A stretch of 64,000 nt of DNA from Microtetraspora sp. NBRC 13810 (GCF_030268685.1 NZ_BSRQ01000020.1:114950-178949); one strand, 5' to 3'. Shown: positions 23,721 through 33,588, numbered from the stretch's first letter. Notes: generated by a model from the sequence alone, not told the origin. Translations and numbers: made by a program.

Positions 23721-25175
23721 TCATGTCGTCTCCCGGCCGGTGGCCGGGGTGAGGCCGTTGACCGCGATCACGTCGCGGTACCAGTACCCGGAGGATTTGA
23801 TGGTCCTGTGCTGGGTTTCGTGGTCGACGTGGATCAGTCCGAAGCGGTTGTCGGGGTCGTCCAGCAGCGCCCACACGCTCCAGCCGCGAAGATCGACGCC
23901 GGCGCGGATGGCCTGGTGCGCGGCCTGCAGATGGTCATGGATGTACGAACGGCGGGCGGTGTCGTCGATGGTGCCGTCGGCCTCGACGGTGTCGGGGAAG
24001 GCGGCGCCGTTCTCGGCCACGTAGAGGGGCAGATCGCCGTAGCGGTCGCGGATGGCGCACAGGACGCCGGTCAGGCCGTCGGGGGCAATTTCCCATCCCG
24101 TGTCGGTGACCGCCCCGGCGGGGTCGGCCACACGCACGTTCAGCATGTCGGCCAGAACGGTCTCCTGGCGGTCGATCGCCGCCAGCTCGGCGATCCCGAG
24201 ACCTTCGGGGAGTTCGCCGGCGGCGGCCCGGCCGCCGGGTTCCGGGTCGGCGACGGTCAGGCGCAGGTAGTAGACGACGCCGAGGAAGTCGATCGGGGTG
24301 GAGATGGTGGCCAGATCGCCCTCGGCCACCGGCGGCCAGTCCCGCCGCAGGCGCTCGGGGAGGTCTTCGGGGTAGGCGCCGAGCAGGATGGGGTCGAGGT
24401 AGAGCCGGTTGAAGTAGACGTCGGCTCGCCGGGCCGCGTCGCGATCGGGCCGGCGGGCCGACGCCGGGCGGATGTCGGTCATCACGGTGCTGACGCCGAT
24501 CTCGCCGCTGGCCTCGGTCGCCCGGAACGCCTGGACGGCGCGGCCGTGCCCGAGCAGGAGGTGGTGGCCGACACGCAACGCGGTACGAAGGTCTCGGACG
24601 CCGGGGCCGTCCTCGCCGACGAGGTGGCCCAGGTGCACGATCGACCACGGCTCGCAGACAGTGAGCCAGCGGGGGACGCGGTCGCCCAGCCGGTCGTACA
24701 CGCAGGCGGCGTAGTCGGCGAACCAGTCGGCGCAGTCGCGGTTCGCCCACCCTCCGCGATCTTGTAATGCCGCCGGCAGGTCCCAGTAGTAGAGGTAGGG
24801 GAAGGGCGTGATCCCGGCGTGCAGGAGCGCGTCGACGAGCGCGTCGTAGTGGTCGAGACCTCGCGGGTTCGCCGTCCCGGTCCCCTCGGGCAGGACGCGC
24901 GGCCAGGAGATCGAGAACCGGAACGCCTGCAGGCCGATCTCCCTGGCCAGGGCGATGTCCTCGCGGAAGCGCCGATAGTGATCGACTCCGTGGTCCAGGG
25001 ACCCGCCCGAGGGTCTGTTGCCGGGGGTCCTGGCGAAGGTGTGCTGGATGGACGGCCCGGCCCCGTCCGCGAGCGGAGCGCCGTCCATGAGGAAGCCCGC
25101 GGTGGACGCACCCCAGAGAAACCCGGCGGGGAACCGCAGGCTGTCTTCCTCCCGAAAGCGCGCGGAGTTCGACAT
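23721..25175 (-). CDS. Family 1 glycoside hydrolase-like protein with altered sugar site
   Basis: A 484-aa (beta/alpha)8 barrel of the GH1 family, the family of beta-glucosidases and 6-phospho-glucosidases. The N-terminus RFPAGFLWGASTAGF and the segment GVDHYRRFREDIALAREIGL are typical. The general acid/base Glu175 (LTVCEPWS) and nucleophile Glu388 (LYVAENG) are both present. But residues that hold the sugar in the -1 site differ: the usual Gln of QIEGA is Leu29, the His of YHWDLP is Tyr130, the Asn of NEP is Cys174, and the Glu of NFEW is missing (WALLDDPDNRFG). No signal peptide, so it is cytoplasmic. It is divergent from a TetR gene across a shared palindromic region. Confidence 0.88.
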   Translation of the reverse strand: MSNSARFREEDSLRFPAGFLWGASTAGFLMDGAPLADGAGPSIQHTFARTPGNRPSGGSLDHGVDHYRRFREDIALAREIGLQAFRFSISWPRVLPEGTGTANPRGLDHYDALVDALLHAGITPFPYLYYWDLPAALQDRGGWANRDCADWFADYAACVYDRLGDRVPRWLTVCEPWSIVHLGHLVGEDGPGVRDLRTALRVGHHLLLGHGRAVQAFRATEASGEIGVSTVMTDIRPASARRPDRDAARRADVYFNRLYLDPILLGAYPEDLPERLRRDWPPVAEGDLATISTPIDFLGVVYYLRLTVADPEPGGRAAAGELPEGLGIAELAAIDRQETVLADMLNVRVADPAGAVTDTGWEIAPDGLTGVLCAIRDRYGDLPLYVAENGAAFPDTVEADGTIDDTARRSYIHDHLQAAHQAIRAGVDLRGWSVWALLDDPDNRFGLIHVDHETQHRTIKSSGYWYRDVIAVNGLTPATGRETT

Positions 25176-25185
25176 CTCGCCTCCT

Positions 25186-25230
25186 TGTTACATTGGCATA
25201 TATACTAGGAATGTATACGACGATGTAACA
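25186..25230. promoter_or_regulatory. Divergent TetR operator region
   Basis: An 8-bp inverted repeat tgttacat (25186-25193) / atgtaaca (25223-25230) encloses a second, inner pair tatac/gtata. It spans the short gap between the GH1 and TetR genes. The region is much more AT-rich than its neighbours and likely holds both promoters and the TetR binding site. Confidence 0.65.
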
Positions 25231-25245
25231 GGATGGAGGCGGTCG

Positions 25246-25818
25246 ATGGGCGGCCGCGAGGCTTCGGCGCCGAAACTGCCCCGGGCGCAGCGCCGCGAGC
25301 AGATACTCGCCGCGGCCACCCCGATCTTCGCCCGTGCCGGCCATGCCGGGACGAGCCTGGACGACATCGCCGACGCGGCCGGGATCAGCCGCATGATCAT
25401 CTATCGCCACTTCGACTCCAAGGCCGATCTGTACCGCGCGGCGATGAGACGGGCCGCCGACCACCTGGCCGGGGCCGTCGGTGACGAGCTCACGGATACC
25501 GCCGTCCATGCCCTGGTGAACTGGGCGTCCACCGAGCCCGCCGCGTTCCGGCTGCTCTTCCACCAGGCCGCCAGGGAGCCGGAGTTCCGGCAGGAGATCG
25601 CCGAGCTGCGCGCGGAGATGGCGGAGGCGGTCCACCGGAGCGTGGCCGAGGTGATCACCGACCCGGCATGGGCGACGTGGGCCGCGCAACTCTCCCTGAC
25701 CGTCGCCATCGAAGGCGTCATGACCTGGCTGGACATCGGCCGGCCCGACCCTTCCGAGGCCGCGCTCCGGATCGACCGGGCGGTCAAAGCCGTCCTGCGG
25801 TCGGTCCACGGGCACTGA
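25246..25818 (+). CDS. TetR family transcriptional regulator
   Basis: A 190-aa regulator. The helix-turn-helix runs REQILAAATPIFARAGHAGT, then LDDIADAAGISRMIIYRHF, and the helix-4 tyrosine/His-Phe pattern is standard. The C-terminal 120 residues (AFRLLFHQAAREPEFRQEIA) would bind an unknown ligand. GGAGG lies six bases before the ATG. Divergent placement and the palindromic gap suggest that it represses the GH1 gene and itself. It lies just upstream of the enolase-family gene, which might also be a target. Confidence 0.92.
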   Translation: MGGREASAPKLPRAQRREQILAAATPIFARAGHAGTSLDDIADAAGISRMIIYRHFDSKADLYRAAMRRAADHLAGAVGDELTDTAVHALVNWASTEPAAFRLLFHQAAREPEFRQEIAELRAEMAEAVHRSVAEVITDPAWATWAAQLSLTVAIEGVMTWLDIGRPDPSEAALRIDRAVKAVLRSVHGH

Positions 25819-25869
25819 CCCGCCGGTCTCCGCGCCGTGGCTCACGCCATGACACGTCGATCGAACTCG

Positions 25870-25930
25870 CCTGGCTTGCTAATCGCCACCTGGGACGCCG
25901 CGCCTTATACTTTTCAGATGCAAGCCAGGA
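25870..25930 (+). promoter_or_regulatory. Promoter with paired CCTGGCTTGC elements before the enolase gene
   Basis: cctggcttgc at 25870-25879 and its perfect inverse gcaagccagg at 25920-25929 flank a -10 box tatact (25906-25911). The 13-mer atgcaagccagga (25918-25930) begins six bases after the -10, and the same arrangement lies before the reductase gene at 28114-28136. Confidence 0.6.
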
Positions 25931-26032
25931 GGTGGCGGGGGCCGCTTCCGGCTCGCCCGGATGAGCGCGGTCGTCGCTCAGGTTCCGGGCCGACGAGGAG
26001 GGCCGCGTTCCGGCCTGGGGGGTGAACGTCGC

Positions 26033-27112
26033 ATGATGACGCTTCCGTTGGTCTCGACGGTCCGGGCGCGGTCGGTGGACGTTCCGATGGCCCGCCCCCT
26101 GCGTACCGCGTCCGGATCGATTCCCACGGCTCCGCTCCTGCTGCTCGACGTGGTCACCGAGAGCGGCGTCGTCGGACACGCGTACCTTTTCGCGTACAGC
26201 AGGCTGATGCTGCCGGCCATGACCGCGATCGTCGGTGAAGTGGCCTCGGGGCTGGCCGGAAGGTCCATCGCGCCCACGCGCTACATGCACGACATGCGGC
26301 GGGAATTCCGGCTACTCGGCACCCAGGGCTTGCTCGGCATGGTCCTGTCCGGGATCGAGATGGCACTCTGGGATGCTTTCGGCAAGACAGTCGACCAGCC
26401 CGTCGCCACCCTTCTGGGAGGTGCCCCGGTCGCGTTGCGGGCCTACGACAGCTACGGCATGGTCGACCTGCCGCGCGACGAGGCGGCCCTCCGGGAATCC
26501 GTGGAATCCGGGTTCCAGGCCGTCAAGATCAAGATCGGTTACCCGGACGCGGACCATGACGTGGCGGTCGTCCGGCGGGTGCGGGAGATCGTGGGCGACG
26601 ACGTCGAGCTGATGGTCGACTACACCCAGGCGCTCGACCCGCCGGAGGCGTGCCGGCGCATCCGGCGCCTACGCGACTTCGATCTCTACTGGGTGGAGGA
26701 ACCCGTCGCCGCCGAGGACCTGGCCGGCCATTCCTTCGTACGGCGGGCGACCCGGGCGAGGATCCAGACCGGTGAGAACTGGTGGTTCCCCGAGGGCTGC
26801 CGGGCGGCGATCGCGGCGTCGGCGAGCGACTTCGCCATGTTCGACCTCATGAAGATCGGCGGTTTCACCGGCTGGATGCTCGCGGCGGGTCAGGCGCACG
26901 CGGCCTCACTGCCCGTGTCCAGCCATCTTTTCGTCGAAGCGAGCGCGCACGCCATGGCCGTGACGCCCACCGGCGGCTGGATGGAGTACCTCGACCTCGC
27001 GGGCGCGATCCTCCAGGACCCGTGCCGGCCGGTCGACGGGCACGTCACGGCGGCCGGACCCGGGCTCGGGATCACCTGGAACGAGGCGGCGATCGAGCGA
27101 TACGCGGTGTGA
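26033..27112 (+). CDS. Mandelate racemase/enolase superfamily enzyme
   Basis: A 359-aa enolase-superfamily member whose active-site residues match mandelate racemase with a one-residue shift. The KxK base motif is K165-I-K167 (AVKIKIGY). Metal ligands are D196 (VDYTQAL), E222 (WVEEP) and E248 (TGENWW). The second base dyad is D271 (FDLMKIGG) and H298 (VSSHLF), and the general acid is E318 (GWMEYL). It would abstract the alpha proton of a hydroxy- or sugar-acid; racemase or dehydratase activity cannot be separated from sequence alone. Two adjacent ATGs are possible. It shares a promoter element with the convergent reductase gene, suggesting a common catabolic regulon. Confidence 0.9.
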   Translation: MMTLPLVSTVRARSVDVPMARPLRTASGSIPTAPLLLLDVVTESGVVGHAYLFAYSRLMLPAMTAIVGEVASGLAGRSIAPTRYMHDMRREFRLLGTQGLLGMVLSGIEMALWDAFGKTVDQPVATLLGGAPVALRAYDSYGMVDLPRDEAALRESVESGFQAVKIKIGYPDADHDVAVVRRVREIVGDDVELMVDYTQALDPPEACRRIRRLRDFDLYWVEEPVAAEDLAGHSFVRRATRARIQTGENWWFPEGCRAAIAASASDFAMFDLMKIGGFTGWMLAAGQAHAASLPVSSHLFVEASAHAMAVTPTGGWMEYLDLAGAILQDPCRPVDGHVTAAGPGLGITWNEAAIERYAV

Positions 27113-27146
27113 CGGGGCGACCGGCCCGGGCGTCGTCACGGAGCCG

Positions 27147-28097
27147 TCACGGAGCCGTCGCGGTCCGGTGCTGGTGCACACGCAGTTGGACGGTGGCCAG
27201 GTCGAGCAGCGGAGTGTCCACCGACAGAGTCCGGGCGCGTCCCACGAGGTCGCCGAACACGTGCTCGACCTCCGTGGGCAGCCCGGCGACGACGTCGCGG
27301 TACATCGACGACGTGAAACCGGAACCCCGCTGCGTGACCGTCTCGGTGATCCAGGCGAGCTGGTCGGCAGGGAGGGGGTGACCGGCCGCGGCCGACACCG
27401 CCGCCGCCTCGGCGAGGATGGCGGGGCCCAGATCCGTGCCGCCGGGGACGTCGGCGATCTCCCCGACCGAGCCGCGGGCCAAGCAGGTCAACGCGCCGAC
27501 GGTGACGATGAAGACCCACTTGTGCCACATGGCCGTGACGATGTCCGCCGTGACGGCGGTGTCGATGCCCTCGGCGGACAGCAGCCCGCAGACCTCCTGT
27601 ACTCGCGGGGTCGGCCGGCCGTACTGCTCCCCGATGACGAGGTCCGCCATCGGAGCGAGCCGGACGATGTCCCCGGCCGCGTCGACGATCGTGGCGACCT
27701 TGACGACCCCGCCCAGCACCGCGTCCGCGCCGAACCGCGCGTTGAGCGCGTCGAGGTGCGCCATGCCGTTGAGGAAGGGCACGATCGAGGTTCCCCGGCC
27801 GACGGCAGGCGCCAGGTCTTCGATCGCCTGCGCCAGCCCGGTGCCCTTCACCGACAACAGGACGACGTCATAGGCATGGCTGATCTCTCCCGCAGTGATC
27901 AGCCGGGGTTCGATCAGCGTCCGCTCACCGAGACCGATGATGCGCAGCCCTCGTTCACGCAGTGTGGCGGCTCGGCGGGGGCGCACCAGGAAGGTGACGT
28001 CCCGGCCGGCCTCGGCGAGCCGCCCTCCGAAGAATCCCCCGGTCGCGCCGGCACCCACCACCAGGATTCTCTCCGCCTTGCCCTGCTCGGATTCCAT
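27147..28097 (-). CDS. Ketopantoate reductase (PanE/ApbA) family protein
   Basis: A 316-aa NADP-dependent 2-dehydropantoate 2-reductase-like protein. The Rossmann motif VVGAGATGGFFGGRLAEAGR is followed by VLLSVKGTGLAQAIE, and then by the catalytic-loop region VPFLNGMAHLDAL. The C-terminal helical domain includes ADIVTAMWHKWVFIVTVGAL (Lys of the family active site) and RGSGFTSSMYRDVVAGLPTE (the conserved SS-M--D-- segment with EVEH). True pantothenate synthesis is possible. The shared promoter element with a mandelate-racemase-type enzyme instead suggests reduction of a related 2-oxo acid. ATG at 28097 has AAGGGG upstream. Confidence 0.88.
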   Translation of the reverse strand: MESEQGKAERILVVGAGATGGFFGGRLAEAGRDVTFLVRPRRAATLRERGLRIIGLGERTLIEPRLITAGEISHAYDVVLLSVKGTGLAQAIEDLAPAVGRGTSIVPFLNGMAHLDALNARFGADAVLGGVVKVATIVDAAGDIVRLAPMADLVIGEQYGRPTPRVQEVCGLLSAEGIDTAVTADIVTAMWHKWVFIVTVGALTCLARGSVGEIADVPGGTDLGPAILAEAAAVSAAAGHPLPADQLAWITETVTQRGSGFTSSMYRDVVAGLPTEVEHVFGDLVGRARTLSVDTPLLDLATVQLRVHQHRTATAP

Positions 28098-28113
28098 CAC
28101 CGCCCCTTTCCCA

Positions 28114-28136
28114 TCCTGGCTTGCATATGGCAAGTC
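28114..28136 (-). promoter_or_regulatory. Reductase promoter element shared with the enolase gene
   Basis: Reading on the minus strand: -10-like tagact, six bases, then atgcaagccagga. The same 13-mer stands six bases after the -10 of the enolase-family gene (25918-25930). Identical spacing makes a common transcription-start-proximal operator likely. Confidence 0.6.
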
Positions 28137-28316
28137 TAGCTGGGTGAACCGCAAGAGCGCTCGCGACGAGGGGGGAGGGCCTCAGGGGTGTTCGGCAGGC
28201 GGTGGCATCGCCGTACGCGGCGCGTCACCGCGTCGGGAGGAGCTTGTCCGGCCACACCGGACGCCAAAAGGCAAAGGCAAGGAGGTCATCCACTCCCTGC
28301 CACTTTCAAGGTATAG

Positions 28317-29903
<1,587 letters not shown>

Positions 29904-29929
29904 GCGCGCGGTTGTGGCTCGAAGGGGCG

Positions 29930-30225
29930 GGGTCCACCTCCGGCCGAGTGCGGCGAGGCGGGTGCCGTACCTCGCCGGTTCGAAGCTCCCTCAGCATTCC
30001 CGCAGCGCGGCGCGGGTCTGCGCGGTGGACATCGGCGGGGCGGGGAGGGGCCGGGCGGCGACGGCGCGCAGGCCGTCCAGGGTGAGGGCGAGGTGGCGCC
30101 GCCAGGCGCCCGGCGCCACCTCGCGGGTCGCCCTGACCGTCGCCGCCACTGCTCACTCCGGCGGAGCGCGCGATCTCTTCGAGCGGCACGTCGAGCCCCC
30201 GGTCCGCGAACAGCTCGCTGTTCGC
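29930..30225 (-). pseudogene. TetR regulator remnant
   Basis: A minus-strand fragment reads SELFADRGLDVPLEEIARSA GVSS-like TetR helix-turn-helix sequence, then loses frame. A C-terminal part in another frame (WRRHLALTLDGLRAVAARPL) resembles the end of TetR proteins. The first helix and a large middle part are missing. It lies just past the rifampin monooxygenase. The rest of 29904-30410 holds no supported gene; a plus-strand tail ending in a stop at 30393 (GLTVDRDEARRLAETVD) may be another scrap. Confidence 0.6.
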
Positions 30226-30411
30226 CCAACCGGTGGCCAAGGCCGTGCCGCCGATCGCCGCGCTCGTCGACCGGCCGCCGGCCGAGCCGCTCACGGCCTG
30301 GCGGAAGGGCAGGCCCATCGGCCTCACCGTGGATCGGGACGAGGCGCGGCGTCTGGCGGAGACCGTCGACACCCTGACCGGGGACCGGCTCTGAGAGCGG
30401 TTCGTCCCCGC

Positions 30412-30442
30412 TTGACCTTGACACGGTGACAAGGTCTTCACT
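30412..30442 (+). promoter_or_regulatory. MerR-type promoter with 19-bp spacer
   Basis: A -35 ttgacc (30412-30417), a 19-base spacer and a weak -10 ttcact (30437-30442). A dyad gaccttg (30414-30420) / caaggtc (30430-30436), with a nearly symmetric centre, occupies the spacer. The over-long spacer with an internal dyad is the hallmark of MerR-activated promoters. The downstream operon encodes such a regulator. Confidence 0.85.
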
Positions 30443-30460
30443 GTTGCCGAGGAGGTGCCG

Positions 30461-31135
30461 ATGACCATGCGGCAACAGGACACGGATACGGACGCGATGC
30501 GAGTTTTGCAGGGGCTGGAGGACAGCCGCTCGTCGGTGCGGCTGCGGGCGGCGATGGCGGTCGGTACGACCCCTGACCCGCGGTTCGTCGGCAAGCTCAT
30601 CGAACGATGCGCGATCGAGCCCGAATTCTACGTGCGGGACATGCTGACGTGGGCACTCACCCGCCACTCGGCGTCCACGACGATTCCCCAGCTTCTCGGC
30701 GAGCTCCGCTCGGAGCGTGCGCAGGCGCGAAGCCAGGCGCTGCACACGCTGTCCAAGATCGGGGATCGGCAGGCGTGGCCGGCGATCACCCGGGCGCTGC
30801 TGTCCGACGCCGACGATGAGGTGGCGCGGAGCGCTTGGCGGGCGGCGGTCGTGCTCGTGCCCGAGGGTGAAGAGCCCGAGTTGGCCGCGGTGTTGGCGAC
30901 ACAGCTCGGGCGCGGCGAACGTGAGACGCAGCTGAGCCTCAGCCGGGCGCTGGTGGCGCTCGGTGAGACGATGGTGCCCACGCTGCGCGCCGCGATGACG
31001 GATCCCGACCCGCGGGTGCGCGCGCACGCGATCGCCACGGAACGGCTGTTGCGCGACCCGGATGCCGGCTTCGAGTTCGCGATCGAGGAGGCCAAGCGAG
31101 TCGTTGCCCTCGGCGGCACCGGCAAGGGGGAGTGA
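30461..31135 (+). CDS. HEAT-repeat protein
   Basis: A 224-aa all-helical protein built of HEAT-like repeats of about 30 residues (SSVRLRAAMAVGTTPDPRFV, RAQARSQALHTLSKIGDRQ, DEVARSAWRAAVVLVPEGEE, DPRVRAHAIATERLLRDPDA). Such solenoids bind proteins or phosphate-rich ligands; no catalytic motif is seen. Start at ATG 30461 is fixed by gaggagg five bases upstream. The MerR-HEAT gene follows after six bases, and both appear to be driven by the MerR-type promoter. The repeats resemble those in the MerR protein's own C-terminus, so the two may interact or share an ancestor. Confidence 0.85.
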   Translation: MTMRQQDTDTDAMRVLQGLEDSRSSVRLRAAMAVGTTPDPRFVGKLIERCAIEPEFYVRDMLTWALTRHSASTTIPQLLGELRSERAQARSQALHTLSKIGDRQAWPAITRALLSDADDEVARSAWRAAVVLVPEGEEPELAAVLATQLGRGERETQLSLSRALVALGETMVPTLRAAMTDPDPRVRAHAIATERLLRDPDAGFEFAIEEAKRVVALGGTGKGE

Positions 31136-31141
31136 CAGGCC

Positions 31142-32146
31142 GTGTTGATCGGTGATGTGGCACGTCGGTCCGGGGTCAGCGCCCGTATGCTCCGGCATTA
31201 CGACTCGCTCGGCCTGGTGCGGCCCACGGGTCGTAGCGGCGCAGGCTATCGGGAGTACTCCAGCGAGGACATTCGGCGGATCTTCCATATCGAGAGCCTG
31301 CGGTCCTTGGGGCTGTCGCTGCGTGACGTCGGGCGCGCGCTCGATGATCCCGGCTTCACGCCCTCGGAGCTCGTCGACGACCTCATCCGCCAGACGCGAG
31401 AGCGCATCGCGGCTGAGACGGAATTGCTCACGCGACTGCGTCGGATCGACGCCGTGGAACCCGCAGACTGGGAGGACGTGCTCCAGCTTGTCGCCCTCCT
31501 GCAGGCGTTGGGGGCGAAAAGCGCCGGTAAGCGCCAGCGCGCGGCCCTGTCCTCCGTCGAAGAGGTTCCGGTGCCAGTGGAAGCACTGGTCGAGGCGGCG
31601 CTGAGCGAGACGGACCCGTACGTCGCCGGAGCCCTCCGATGGGCTTTGGCGCAGTCGGGCGATGACGGACTGGCGCTGCTGGCGGAAGGTCTCGGCTCAC
31701 CGGTGGCCGAGGTGCGCGAACGCGCCGTCCAGTCCATCGCCGAGATCCCGGACGATGAGGCGACCGCACTGCTGCGGGACGCCCTCGCGAACCCCGACAC
31801 CGTGGTCCGCAGGTACGCGGCGCTGGCACTCGGGGCACGGGGAGTGGCCGACGCGATCCCGGCGCTCATCGATGTCGTCGTCGAGGGAACGAATGACGTC
31901 GATGCCGCCGACGCCCTGAGCGCGCTGGCGAGCCGTCCCGCGTCGGCGGATCAGATCGCCACCGGGCTCGTTGATCGCCTCGCCCGCGGCGGCGTCGGAT
32001 CGCCCGCCCGCCGGCGGCTGACGCAGGCGCTCGCGGACATCCCGGGAACCATCGCGTCCCGAGCCCTCGCGGATCTGTCACACGACGAAGATCGTGCCGT
32101 CGCACTCACCGCGACATACATTCTCGGGATACGCGACGCTCTGTGA
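31142..32146 (+). CDS. MerR family regulator fused to HEAT repeats
   Basis: A 334-aa regulator. The MerR winged helix is IGDVARRSGVSARMLRHYDS with LGLVRPTGRSGAGYREYSSE. A dimerisation helix (LIRQTRERIAAETELLTRLR) follows. The C-terminal 180 residues are HEAT-type repeats (DPYVAGALRWALAQSGDDGL, AEVRERAVQSIAEIPDDEAT, PDTVVRRYAALALGARGVAD) instead of the small-molecule domain usual in the family. The sensing mode is therefore probably protein or conformational, which is inference. It likely activates its own operon through the 19-bp-spacer promoter at 30412. Start is GTG 31142; TTG 31145 is an alternative. Confidence 0.9.
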   Translation: MLIGDVARRSGVSARMLRHYDSLGLVRPTGRSGAGYREYSSEDIRRIFHIESLRSLGLSLRDVGRALDDPGFTPSELVDDLIRQTRERIAAETELLTRLRRIDAVEPADWEDVLQLVALLQALGAKSAGKRQRAALSSVEEVPVPVEALVEAALSETDPYVAGALRWALAQSGDDGLALLAEGLGSPVAEVRERAVQSIAEIPDDEATALLRDALANPDTVVRRYAALALGARGVADAIPALIDVVVEGTNDVDAADALSALASRPASADQIATGLVDRLARGGVGSPARRRLTQALADIPGTIASRALADLSHDEDRAVALTATYILGIRDAL

Positions 32147-32381
32147 CGGATCCTCCCTGGGGCTGTCACGCGCTTGCCCGCGGCGTTTCCGCGGTCGGTT
32201 TCAGCCACGGGGCGCCGCTGACCGGAGCGGCGGTCGACGCCTACGAGTCCTTCCTGAGCCGCGCGGCGGCCGACCTGTGAGGCGGCCGGGCACGTCCCGG
32301 CCCGCCGACCGCTTCACCGCCGTGCCCGGCCGGACCGTCCGGCTCAGCAGGCGGTACGGGTCGGCGTGGCGGCCCCGGGCG
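32147..32381. other. Gap with possible gene scrap
   Basis: About 235 bases. A plus-strand tail, GFSHGAPLTGAAVDAYESFL ending at 32279, has coding-like composition but no start and no recognised family. Nothing else is seen. Confidence 0.4.
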
Positions 32382-33158
32382 TCAGCTGGGCTGACCGGTG
32401 GGCATGATCGTGACCTGCTGGAGGTTCACGCGCGGCGGCAGTGTGGCGATGAAGCCGACGGTCTCGGCGATGTCCCGCGGGGTGAGCCACTCCATCGTCT
32501 CCTTGGAGCCCGCCAGCCACGCGAGGGCGCCCTCGTCGGTGACATGGCTCTGCAGCTCGGTACCGACGATGCCCGGTTCCAGCGCCGACACCCGCACGTT
32601 CCTGGCACCCAACTCGGCACGCAGATGACGGGACAGATGGGTGACGTACGCCTTGGTGCCCGAGTAGACGGCGAAGTTGGGGAAGATGTTCTGCGCCGCG
32701 ATCGACGAAGTGTTGATCATGTCGGCCACGCCACGCTCGCCGGCGGCCCTGACCAACTGCGGGGTGAACGCGCCGATGACGTTCATCAGCCCGGTGATGT
32801 TCAGATCGATCTGGCGCTGCCACTGGTCGGTGGCCAACTCCTCGATCGGTGCGGGCAGCATGACACCCGCGTTGTTGAACAGCAGGTCGGCGTCGCCCAG
32901 CTCGGCCGCCACCCGGCCGGCGGCCGAGCGCACCGCCGCGGCGTCGGTGACGTCGACGGCGACCGCCAGGGCGGTGCCGCCGTTCCGCTCGATCCGGGAG
33001 ACCAGTTCGCCCAGCCGGTCCGCGCGCCGGGCCAGGACGGCGACGCGCGCGCCGAGCCCCGCCAGGTGTTCGGCCGCGGCCTCGCCGATGCCGCTGGAGG
33101 CGCCGGTGACGACCGCAACGCGGCCGGTCAGGGGCTTGGCAAGGATTTCCGTGGACAT
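32382..33158 (-). CDS. Short-chain dehydrogenase/reductase
   Basis: A 258-aa classical SDR. The cofactor motif is VVTGASSGIGEAAAEHLAGL, the structural motif is LLFNNAGVMLPAPIEEL, and the catalytic Ser-Tyr-Lys is in INTSSIAAQNIFPNFAVYSG followed by TKAY. AVLARRADRL after beta-2 suggests NADP(H) preference. The substrate is unknown. AGGAG lies six bases upstream of the ATG. It is head to head with a broken XRE/MmyB-type regulator gene; this SDR-regulator pairing is common in actinobacteria, so the SDR may now lack its regulator. Confidence 0.92.
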   Translation of the reverse strand: MSTEILAKPLTGRVAVVTGASSGIGEAAAEHLAGLGARVAVLARRADRLGELVSRIERNGGTALAVAVDVTDAAAVRSAAGRVAAELGDADLLFNNAGVMLPAPIEELATDQWQRQIDLNITGLMNVIGAFTPQLVRAAGERGVADMINTSSIAAQNIFPNFAVYSGTKAYVTHLSRHLRAELGARNVRVSALEPGIVGTELQSHVTDEGALAWLAGSKETMEWLTPRDIAETVGFIATLPPRVNLQQVTIMPTGQPS

Positions 33159-33335
33159 GGAGCACTCCTATCGAATGGAGATCAAGAGGCGGTCCGGCCG
33201 GCAGCCGCCGCCCGCACCTCCAGCACATCACCTGTGAGGTCCGCCGACGGTGCTTGGGCGGGCCCTGAGCGGGCAGGTACCAGCAGGGCCACCCGGCGGG
33301 GAGTACGCCGGACGCGTCAGGCCCACACTGGAAAC

Positions 33336-33588
33336 ATGAACCGTAGGAGCGAGATCGCCGACTTTCTGCGCTCCCGTCACGCCCGTCCTGCGCCGCACCC
33401 ACGGCACCAAGCACTACCGCCACCCCGTGGCCGGCGATCTCCACTTCGCCTATGAGTCCTTCCAGCCTCCCGGCGACCCCGACCAGACCCTGTGCGTCTA
33501 CAACGTCGAACCCGGCTCCGCCACCGCCCAGGCCCTGCGGCTGCTGAGCAGCTGGACCGCCGCCGACACGTCCGCGGCCGGCACGTGA
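33336..33588 (+). pseudogene. XRE/MmyB-type regulator, internally deleted
   Basis: The first 15 codons (MNRRSEIADFLRSRH) match the N-terminus of MmyB-type XRE regulators. After about 33390 a different frame reads HGTKHYRHPVAGDLHFAYES and DPDQTLCVYNVEPGSATAQA, the typical C-terminal MmyB ligand-binding domain, to a stop at 33588. The helix-turn-helix and most of the middle (some 190 residues) are gone, and the frame changes at the junction. This is a deletion remnant. Confidence 0.85.

Noticed and set aside
23548..23874. Small minus-strand frame of 108 codons overlapping the end of the GH1 gene
   Set aside because: Its larger part is a shadow of the GH1 gene. The plus-strand 30-codon scrap near 23609-23700 (REWQEVEADLVAHGFVLKD) could not be assigned to any family.
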